Positions 1-5,405 of a stretch of 5,405 nucleotides of DNA are shown here, piece by piece (the stretch's first letter is position 1; each line of letters starts with the position of its first letter). Source of the DNA: JBHJGU01 sp050331475. Lineage in GTDB: Bacteria > Pseudomonadota > Alphaproteobacteria > Caulobacterales > Maricaulaceae. The DNA lies in the NCBI GenBank assembly GCA_050331475.1, contig JBHJGU010000035.1, positions 1 to 5,405 of the forward strand. Reading direction: 5' to 3'. Both the position numbers and the translations under genes were made by a program. Below the pieces are notes generated by a model that was given only the letters and a program-made list of their open reading frames with translations, had not been told where the DNA came from and did no database searches.

Positions 1-444
1 CCGAACGAACCGAGCGCCGCGGGCCCCAGGCCCTCCCCCACACGGCGGCGTTGTGCTGTCGGTCGCGCCGCCCGCCAGCGGCAGATAGTCCTTAGGTTCT
101 AACATGGGCAAAGCGCGGGTCATCGCCGCCCAGTCATTGAACACCTCCACCCGGGTCAGGCCGAGGTCGCGGGCCAATTCCTCCCGGGAGAAATCCCACC
201 CCCGATTGGTCAGTTTTAACCGCGCGCCTTCCGCCGGTCCGGCGATGGCGAGGCACGCGGCCTCCGGTCGGGGGCCGGTCAGGGTTTGTAAATACGCGTC
301 CGCCGCGTCCACCAGGGTGGAGAAATCATCCCCGCGCAGCGACTGGGGATCGGAGACGGCGAACCGGCCCGTGGCGTCCGGCCCTTGGGCGAGCGCGAAG
401 CGCGCCGTGGTGCCGCCAATATCGCCGACCAGCAAAAGGCTCAC
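1..444 (-). CDS. glk: Glucokinase, bacterial Glk type (3' partial)
   Basis: Glk phosphorylates glucose to glucose-6-phosphate with ATP in the cytoplasm, feeding the Entner-Doudoroff route encoded just upstream. It starts with GTG at 444, overlapping the edd stop as GTGA, with GGAGAT six bases upstream inside edd. The 148 codons present carry the N-terminal ATP phosphate-binding block VGDIGGTTARFAL (6-18), CLAIAGPAEG (64-73), LTNRGWDFS (78-86) and VFNDWAAM (101-108), where Asp104 is the expected catalytic base. PMLEPKDYLPLAGGA (113-127) matches the E. coli Glk region ending in GGA. These favour the Glk family over ROK kinases. A full Glk is about 320 residues, so over half lies outside the window. 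After residue 127 (positions 1-65) the frame stays open but no longer resembles Glk, and the expected GxGTGLG loop is not recognisable. See the separate finding. Confidence 0.92.
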   Translation of the reverse strand, partial: MSLLLVGDIGGTTARFALAQGPDATGRFAVSDPQSLRGDDFSTLVDAADAYLQTLTGPRPEAACLAIAGPAEGARLKLTNRGWDFSREELARDLGLTRVEVFNDWAAMTRALPMLEPKDYLPLAGGATDSTTPPCGGGPGARGARFVR

Positions 445-2282
445 GCGTCGATCTCCGGTTCATACGCGCCCAAGCTCAACGCACCGGTCTCCGCACTAGT
501 GGCCACCGCCCGGAAACCGGAGAACAGGTCCCGGCCCATGCCGATATTGTTGGCGGCCATGTCTTGGGTCGCGGGGCGGCGCTCGGACCAGTCGTCCGGG
601 TCGACAAGCGCCTGGAGCACGCCCGCCTCCGCGTCGAGCCGAATGATATCGCCGTCGCGCACCTTGGCGATGGGGCCGCCGTCCAGCGCTTCTGGGCCGA
701 CATGGATGGCGGCGGGCACCTTGCCGCTTGCACCCGACATGCGGCCGTCTGTGACGAGGGCGACGGCGAAGCCCTTATCCTGGAGCACGCCCAAAGGCGG
801 GGTCAGCTTATGCAGTTCCGGCATGCCATTCGCCTTCGGCCCTTGGAAGCGGACAACCGCGACCACATCGCCCTCCAAATCGCCGTCTTTAAAGGCGGCC
901 ATCAGATCCGCTTGATCTTGGAACACCCGCGCCGGTGCCTCGACAACCCGGTGCTCGGGCTTGACCGCGGAGATCTTGATCACGCCGCGGCCCAGATTGC
1001 CTGACATCAACCGCAACCCGCCATCGGGCGAAAACGGCGCAGCGACGGACCCGAGCACGCTTGTGTCCGCGCTCTCCGCCGGCGGCGCTTTGTAGACAAC
1101 GCCACCGTCTTCGGCTTGGAACGGTTCTTGAGCGTAAGCGCGCAGATCGCCGCCCGAGACGGTGGTGACGTCTTGGTGCAACAGGCCCGCATCGAGCAGT
1201 TCGCGCACCAAGAAGGCGAGACCGCCTGCGGCGTGGAAATGGTTCACATCCGCCGTGCCATTAGGATAAATCCGACACATGAGCGGGGTGATTTTGGAGA
1301 GCCGCTCCATATCGTCCCAATCGATTTCGATCCCTGCGGCCCGGGCGATGGCGACGAGATGGATGGTGTGGTTGGTCGATCCGCCGGTGGCCATGAGCCC
1401 GACAATCCCGTTGACAATAGCCTTCTCGTCAATGACCCGCGCGATGGGCGTATAATTCGGCCCCAACGCCGTAATTTGCGCGGCCCGACGGGTCGCCGCG
1501 ATCGTCAAGGAGTCCCGTAAAGGATCGTCCGGATTGACGAAAGCCGCGCCGGGTATGTGCAGACCCATCAACTCCATGAGCATTTGATTAGAGTTTGCGG
1601 TGCCATAAAACGTGCACGTGCCTGGAGAGTGGTAGGACGCGCTTTCCGCAGCTAACAGCTTATCGCGCCCCACCTCGCCGGCTGCGTATTGCTGGCGAAT
1701 GCGCGCCTTCTCCGGGTTGGGCAGGCCAGAGCGCATCGGCCCGGCGGGAGCGAAAATCACCGGCAAATGGCCGAACCGTAGGGCGCCGATCAACTGCCCG
1801 GGCACGATCTTGTCGCACACGCCCAAACAAATCGCCGCATCGAACATATTGTGACTGAGCGCCACCGCTGTGCCCAAAGCGATCACGTCGCGGGAAAACA
1901 GCGACAGCTCCATGCCGGGCTGGCCTTGGGTGACCCCGTCGCACATGGCCGGAACCCCGCCCGCGACCTGGGCCACGGCGCCACAGTCTTTCGCCGCCGC
2001 CTTGATGACGCCGGGAAACCGTTCAAACGGCTGATGCGCGGAGAGCATGTCGTTATAGGCGGTGACGATACCAATATTGGCCGCCGCGCCCTCGGCGAGG
2101 GCTTGTTTATCGTCTGTCCCGCAGGCGGCGAAGCCATGGGCGAGGTTACCGCACGACAGCACACCCCGGTGGGGCCCATCCCGGCCCGCAGCCTCCATTT
2201 TCGCGAGGTAAGCGGCGCGGCGCTTTGCGCTGCGCGTGATGATGCGGTCAGTGACCGCGGCCAGTTCGGTATGCAGGCTCAT
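441..2282 (-). CDS. edd: 6-phosphogluconate dehydratase (Entner-Doudoroff)
   Basis: Edd dehydrates 6-phosphogluconate to 2-keto-3-deoxy-6-phosphogluconate, the committed Entner-Doudoroff step, using an oxygen-sensitive [4Fe-4S] cluster. The 613-residue length is typical. It belongs to the IlvD/Edd dehydratase family: CDKIVPG at 156-162 is the first family signature and ALVTDGRMSGASGKVPAA at 508-525 the second. Edd-type blocks are SCGNLAHGF 43-51, TAYNDMLSAHQPFE 74-87, PAMCDGVTQGQPGMELS 111-127, GTCTFYGTANSNQ 221-233, MATGGSTNHTIHL 297-309 and the C-terminal MAANNIGMGRDLF 575-587. Cys114, Cys156 and Cys223 are the likely cluster ligands; this is inferred from the positions equivalent to IlvD. 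YNDMLSAH and the long C-terminus fit Edd rather than dihydroxy-acid dehydratase. The ATG at 2282 is supported by a GGAGAG five bases upstream and by the family-typical N-terminus LAAVTDRIITRS. The TGA overlaps the GTG of glk. No frameshift or missing block was seen. Confidence 0.97.
   Translation of the reverse strand: MSLHTELAAVTDRIITRSAKRRAAYLAKMEAAGRDGPHRGVLSCGNLAHGFAACGTDDKQALAEGAAANIGIVTAYNDMLSAHQPFERFPGVIKAAAKDCGAVAQVAGGVPAMCDGVTQGQPGMELSLFSRDVIALGTAVALSHNMFDAAICLGVCDKIVPGQLIGALRFGHLPVIFAPAGPMRSGLPNPEKARIRQQYAAGEVGRDKLLAAESASYHSPGTCTFYGTANSNQMLMELMGLHIPGAAFVNPDDPLRDSLTIAATRRAAQITALGPNYTPIARVIDEKAIVNGIVGLMATGGSTNHTIHLVAIARAAGIEIDWDDMERLSKITPLMCRIYPNGTADVNHFHAAGGLAFLVRELLDAGLLHQDVTTVSGGDLRAYAQEPFQAEDGGVVYKAPPAESADTSVLGSVAAPFSPDGGLRLMSGNLGRGVIKISAVKPEHRVVEAPARVFQDQADLMAAFKDGDLEGDVVAVVRFQGPKANGMPELHKLTPPLGVLQDKGFAVALVTDGRMSGASGKVPAAIHVGPEALDGGPIAKVRDGDIIRLDAEAGVLQALVDPDDWSERRPATQDMAANNIGMGRDLFSGFRAVATSAETGALSLGAYEPEIDA
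451..456 (-). promoter_or_regulatory. Ribosome binding site of glk
   Basis: GGAGAT on the minus strand lies six bases before the GTG at 444, inside the final codons of edd. It supports the GTG start and the GTGA overlap arrangement. Confidence 0.68.
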
Positions 2283-2287
2283 GGCGG

Positions 2288-2293
2288 CTCTCC
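2288..2293 (-). promoter_or_regulatory. Ribosome binding site of edd
   Basis: GGAGAG on the minus strand lies five bases before the edd ATG at 2282, in the 20-base gap after pgl. It fixes the edd start. The gap has no inverted repeat or U-tract, so there is no sign of a terminator between pgl and edd. Confidence 0.75.
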
Positions 2294-2302
2294 GTCAGCC
2301 TA

Positions 2303-3016
2303 TTAAGGGGCCCAATGGACGACCAGACGCGCGCCCAACGCGTCGGCCACCGCGCGCACCGGCGCGTCGGATCGGTCTTGCGTCATCGCCGCCTCAAAAA
2401 CGCGGCGTTTCTCCTCCCCCCGCAGCAACAGCACCGCGCGGTTCGCCTGGGATAGGGCCGGCAACGTCAAGCTCATGCGCAAAAGGTGTCCGCCCGCAAC
2501 GGGGCACTCGGAGGCGTCGATCGCGGCGACCATCCGCCAACCGCCGGGGTCCAATGCGCTCGCCAGGCCTAAGCTTCCGGGGAACAGCGACGCGGTGTGC
2601 CCGTCCGCGCCCATGCCCAGGATCACCACGTCCAAAGGCGCGAGCGCCTCACGATAACGCGCGTCGACCGCTGGCTCGGCGTCAAACGGCGTCGGCGCGG
2701 GGGTCTTCATGGCCACGAAACGCGCCGCGGCCGCACGGTGACGTAACAAGCGCTCGCGCACCTGGCGCTCATTGGATGCGGGGTCGCGCAAGGGGATCCA
2801 GCGTTCGTCCGCCAAGCCCACCTTCACCCGGTACCATTCAATATCCGCCAAGCAGAGCTTGTCATAGACCGGCCCTGGGGTGGAGCCGCCGGACACCGCC
2901 ATGGTCGCCGCGCCGCGTGCGTAAAACGCGTCGTCCAGCGCCTTGGTGACGCTTTCGACCGCCGCGCGGACCCATCCCTGAATGTCGTCGTGGGCGATGA
3001 CCGCGGGCGCGCTCAT
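2303..3016 (-). CDS. pgl: 6-phosphogluconolactonase
   Basis: This enzyme hydrolyses 6-phospho-D-glucono-1,5-lactone to 6-phosphogluconate, between glucose-6-phosphate dehydrogenase and Edd, in the cytoplasm. At 237 residues it is the normal length for the DevB/Pgl type of the glucosamine/galactosamine-6-phosphate isomerase superfamily. Visible motifs are VSGGSTPGPVYDKL at 41-54 (phosphate-binding loop), GLADERWIPLRDPASNE at 67-83, LGMGADGHTASLFPG at 133-147 with the family's catalytic Asp-Gly-His, and the C-terminal block RAVLLLRGEEKRRVFEAA at 193-210. The ATG at 3016 overlaps the upstream stop as ATGA and has a GGAGAG Shine-Dalgarno six bases ahead, which supports this start. The gene ends with tandem in-frame stops, TAA then TAG (2305-2300). 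It lies 20 bases before edd, consistent with one Entner-Doudoroff operon. The annotation is secure. Confidence 0.96.
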   Translation of the reverse strand: MSAPAVIAHDDIQGWVRAAVESVTKALDDAFYARGAATMAVSGGSTPGPVYDKLCLADIEWYRVKVGLADERWIPLRDPASNERQVRERLLRHRAAAARFVAMKTPAPTPFDAEPAVDARYREALAPLDVVILGMGADGHTASLFPGSLGLASALDPGGWRMVAAIDASECPVAGGHLLRMSLTLPALSQANRAVLLLRGEEKRRVFEAAMTQDRSDAPVRAVADALGARLVVHWAP

Positions 3017-5405
3017 GCTCGGCTCTCCGTTTTGATCCTATTGGTCGCCTCGGACAGTCGCTCCGCAACGGCCGCGACGCTTAAATCGTATAACGCAGAA
3101 CCGCCCGCCCGATCGATCCAGCGCGCCAAATCGACCGATCCGCCGCACCACGCGCCGATTCCAAGAAGCGCTTGGCACAGCACCGACCGCCGCTCAGGGA
3201 TCGGGTCGCACCAAATATGGTGCTCAAGCAGCCGCGCAAAGCCGCGCTCGTGTCGGGTGTGGTCAGCGCGCAAGACCCGCCCGTCCAACCGCCAGGCCCC
3301 GTCAGGGCCATCCACGACGGTCACGCCCTCCAGGCTGTCCCAAATCGCCCCAGCAAAGGCGGGCCCGAGCCGGATCAGAGCACCAAACCGGCGCCGCCAA
3401 GCGCGCCAATCCGTCTCTCTGTCGTCGTCCGCGGCGTCTAAGCCTGGGGTGGCTTCCGCGTAGCGGCGCAAATCGGTCAACACGGTTGGCGCCGACACCG
3501 GATAAGCCAAAGCCGACCACGCCGCCGGTCGAATCGTCAACGCTCCGACAAAGGGGTCCTCAGGCCCACGCGCCAGTTGCGCCGCAGCCTCCAGCATCAA
3601 GGCGACGGCTTCGGCGTTTTCACCGTGGCGCGCCTCGATCCGCTCAGCGACCCCGCCATGGACGATCCGCGCTTCGACATATCCGCCATCGCCAAGATCG
3701 ATCCGATAGCCGCGCGCGATCAAATCCGCCGCCGCCTCGTCCAAACTTGACGCCATGCGCCGCAGCCGCGCCTGCCCGGTCAAAGGCGCGGGCGCGCAGA
3801 TAGCGAACCCGGTCTGCACCGCCGCCCCCGGCCAGGTCGGCCCATCTAAGACTGCGGCGAGCGGGATCAAAGCCACCGCCCCGCTCTCTCCCGCCACCAC
3901 ACGCGCGATCAAATCCAGAACCGCGCGACCCCGCGCGTCGGCCAAATCCCGCCCGGACAAAACCCAAATCGCCACAGGGGCTTCGTCCCCTGTCCAACGT
4001 TTTTGAAGCTCTAACAAATCCGCCGCTAAGGCGTCCGCGCGCCACGGCCGATCCCGCGAACCCGGGCGCAAAGCGGCGACGAATGCCCGCCGACCGTCCG
4101 CGTCTTGGTGGATGCGGGCGCGCGCATGCGGACCGATTGGGTCAAGCGGCCGGCCGGTCAATCCCAACGCTTCCGCTGCGCCATATCGCGCCCAGGCCGC
4201 GCGAAGCGCCAACGGCGCGGCGAGCCGGGTCTCCACGTCCCGGGTCAACCGGTCCGCAGCGATCCCGCGGGCGTCCAAAGCCTCGCTCGCCTCAGCGTCC
4301 GCCGCAACGATAACCAGACGCACCGCGCCGCCGGGGATTCGCGGATGCCGCCGCCCCAGCGGGTCCCAATCGCCAGGCTCCAGCGCGCCGGCGGCCATAG
4401 CTTTGACAATCAACGCGAGGCTCTGCGCCCATAGGAGCGGAATATTGTCGTTGGGCCGGGCCTCAGAGCCGTTGGGGATGTAGAGCTCGGGGATAAGATC
4501 ATACTCCCCCGCCCGGATGCTGAGTCGCTTTAGGTCGGCGGCGTAGCGTTGCACCGCTTGGAGCTCGCCGCATCGACCGGCTTCAATCCCGGCATAGGCG
4601 AGAAACAACGGCCATTCGCATTCACGGTCTTGGAAATGGGCGAGTTCGCCGGGCTCATAGTGCAAACGCCCGGTGTCTTCTTGTGGCGATTGATGGCCGT
4701 CGCGCAGAAAACGCTTATAGCCGCACGCCCCGGCCAGGCGCGCGTCCAACGCGGCGCGGGTGCGCTGGCAAAGCTCCGGGTCAGCCACCGCGTAGCCAGG
4801 AAAGCCGATGACGGAAAACAAGGCCGCGTCGGTGTCCTTGGAGGGGGATTCCTCGGGCAAACGCGCGTCAAGCGCGACGTGCATCCGCGCCACGTCATCG
4901 GGGGGGACGATAAAGCCGGCCGCAAGCCCGGGCGCAGCCTCCGGCCCCAACGCCGCCATCGCCTCCAGCCCCGCCTTGGCCATGCCAATGGAGCTGCTAT
5001 TGATCTCCACTCGACCGTGATTGGTCTTTTCGCCCCGCTCCCAAACGCCGTAGTCCGCCGTGGTCGCCGCATCCGCCACATACCAGATCAGGTTCTGTAA
5101 GACCGCCGCGTCTTCGCTATCGCGCGCAATCCGCAAACCGCCCGCCGTCATTTGCGCAAACGCCAGCAAGAATAGCCCAATGGCGTCAATCTGCAGATGT
5201 CCCCACAAATCGTCCTCCGCCACGGGCGCGCCGGTGTCGGCGTCAAACTTGGCGTGGATCGCGTCGAGCGGGTCGGCGGTGCGCTTGAACCGCTCGATCT
5301 TGTCGGATTGGGCTTTGATCGCGGCGAGTAGCCCGCGCATCACCCGCTCCACCTGGTCCGACATCGCGCGCCCGCGCGCGGCGAGATCGGCGCGCCGTTC
5401 CGCCG
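3013..5405 (-). CDS. Phosphorylase b kinase alpha/beta-like protein, GH15 fold (5' partial)
   Basis: The protein resembles the regulatory alpha/beta subunits of eukaryotic phosphorylase kinase, whose N-terminal part has a glycoside hydrolase 15 (glucoamylase) fold. Counting from the Met at 5364 (783 residues to the stop): MRGLL 9-13, WGHLQID 54-60, AQMTAGGL 70-77, YGVWERG 105-111, INSSSIGMAKAGLEA 121-135, RFLRDGHQSPQED 218-230, ECEWPLF 248-254, PELY 292-295, LWAQSL 311-316 and DPLGRR 334-339 all match PhK-alpha blocks from memory. Glu109 (WE) and Glu293 (PELY) sit where GH15 enzymes carry the catalytic acid and base. Residues 345-520 and 650-765 (WRRRFGAL, ERGFARLLEHHIW, PIPERR) also follow PhK alpha/beta order. 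No signal peptide or membrane segment is visible, so it is probably cytoplasmic. The frame stays open from 5364 to the edge (AERRADLAARGRA precedes the Met). Eukaryotic homologues have about 80-90 more N-terminal residues, including a WVRDN block, so the true start is likely outside the window. The family is clear; whether it hydrolyses glucan or regulates is unknown. Confidence 0.88.
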   Translation of the reverse strand, partial: AERRADLAARGRAMSDQVERVMRGLLAAIKAQSDKIERFKRTADPLDAIHAKFDADTGAPVAEDDLWGHLQIDAIGLFLLAFAQMTAGGLRIARDSEDAAVLQNLIWYVADAATTADYGVWERGEKTNHGRVEINSSSIGMAKAGLEAMAALGPEAAPGLAAGFIVPPDDVARMHVALDARLPEESPSKDTDAALFSVIGFPGYAVADPELCQRTRAALDARLAGACGYKRFLRDGHQSPQEDTGRLHYEPGELAHFQDRECEWPLFLAYAGIEAGRCGELQAVQRYAADLKRLSIRAGEYDLIPELYIPNGSEARPNDNIPLLWAQSLALIVKAMAAGALEPGDWDPLGRRHPRIPGGAVRLVIVAADAEASEALDARGIAADRLTRDVETRLAAPLALRAAWARYGAAEALGLTGRPLDPIGPHARARIHQDADGRRAFVAALRPGSRDRPWRADALAADLLELQKRWTGDEAPVAIWVLSGRDLADARGRAVLDLIARVVAGESGAVALIPLAAVLDGPTWPGAAVQTGFAICAPAPLTGQARLRRMASSLDEAAADLIARGYRIDLGDGGYVEARIVHGGVAERIEARHGENAEAVALMLEAAAQLARGPEDPFVGALTIRPAAWSALAYPVSAPTVLTDLRRYAEATPGLDAADDDRETDWRAWRRRFGALIRLGPAFAGAIWDSLEGVTVVDGPDGAWRLDGRVLRADHTRHERGFARLLEHHIWCDPIPERRSVLCQALLGIGAWCGGSVDLARWIDRAGGSALYDLSVAAVAERLSEATNRIKTESRA
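3023..3028 (-). promoter_or_regulatory. Ribosome binding site of pgl
   Basis: GGAGAG on the minus strand lies six bases before the pgl ATG at 3016. It falls within the last codons of the PHK-like gene (encoding Thr-Glu-Ser near its C-terminus). With the ATGA stop/start overlap it indicates translational coupling. Its context ACGGAGAGCCG is identical over 11 bases to that of edd. Confidence 0.75.

Noticed and set aside
104..499. Plus-strand open frame across the glk start and edd end
   Set aside because: It is antisense to glk blocks such as GDIGGT and FNDW, and its composition (Arg, Ser, Pro) is that of a shadow.
441..2282. Dihydroxy-acid dehydratase (IlvD) as an alternative for edd
   Set aside because: YNDMLSAHQP, GTCTFYGTANSNQ, the 613-residue length and the pgl/glk neighbours all indicate Edd.
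1851..2306. Plus-strand open frame opposite the 5' half of edd
   Set aside because: It is the antisense of conserved edd blocks and has no family resemblance or ribosome binding site of note.
2236..2949. Plus-strand open frame of 237 codons opposite pgl
   Set aside because: It is antisense to a clearly conserved gene, rich in Arg, Pro and Ser, with no recognisable motif. It is typical of a shadow frame in high-GC DNA.
4549..5100. Plus-strand 183-codon frame, and a minus-strand 183-codon alternative frame, over the PHK-like gene
   Set aside because: The third frame carries the PhK/GH15 motifs continuously. Both alternatives have compositions expected of out-of-frame GC-rich sequence.
5365..5380. 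Alternating CG tract with an inverted repeat (CGCGCG-CC-CGCGCG), possible hairpin before 5364
   Set aside because: It lies within the open reading frame of the PHK-like protein, encodes Ala-Ala-Arg-Gly-Arg-Ala and has no U-tract. It is low-complexity coding sequence rather than a terminator or operator.
5342..5405. Possible 3' end of an upstream gene in another minus-strand frame, stopping at a TGA overlapping codons 8-9 after 5364
   Set aside because: The frame reads as Arg-rich sequence without motifs. The alternative, a continuous PHK-like frame, matches the family's expected N-terminal extension better.

Overview
The window is gene-dense, GC-rich DNA. All four genes lie on the minus strand and are packed as a single transcription unit. 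In transcription order (high to low coordinates) they are: (1) a large protein related to the phosphorylase b kinase alpha/beta subunits (GH15 fold), 5' end outside the window, 3013-5405; (2) 6-phosphogluconolactonase pgl, 2303-3016; (3) 6-phosphogluconate dehydratase edd, 441-2282; (4) glucokinase glk, 3' end outside the window, 1-444. The PHK-like/pgl junction is an ATGA overlap, pgl/edd has a 20-base gap, and edd/glk is a GTGA overlap. Each downstream gene has a purine-rich Shine-Dalgarno. No intergenic stretch exceeds 20 bases. I see no RNA gene, mobile element, CRISPR array or terminator.

The order pgl-edd-glk, the style of the proteins and the high GC all suggest an alphaproteobacterium, where a zwf-pgl-edd-glk Entner-Doudoroff operon is common. 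This is inference; the genus cannot be read from the sequence. Here the position just upstream of pgl, where zwf is often found, holds the PHK-like gene.

Functionally, glk, pgl and edd give glucose -> glucose-6-P and 6-phosphogluconolactone -> 6-phosphogluconate -> KDG-6-P. The steps of zwf and eda are not encoded in this window. The PHK-like protein keeps the two glutamates expected of a GH15 glucosidase. It could release glucose from an alpha-glucan or maltodextrin for Glk, or act as a binding or regulatory protein. That gene is the most interesting item here. Its alignable length covers the GH15 part and the C-terminal part of eukaryotic PhK alpha/beta subunits. Its reading frame is open to the window edge, so the first Met in the window (5364) is probably internal.

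The last ~65 bases of glk (positions 1-65) do not read like glucokinase in frame, while family-like residues appear in the other two frames. This suggests sequence errors or real decay at that edge.
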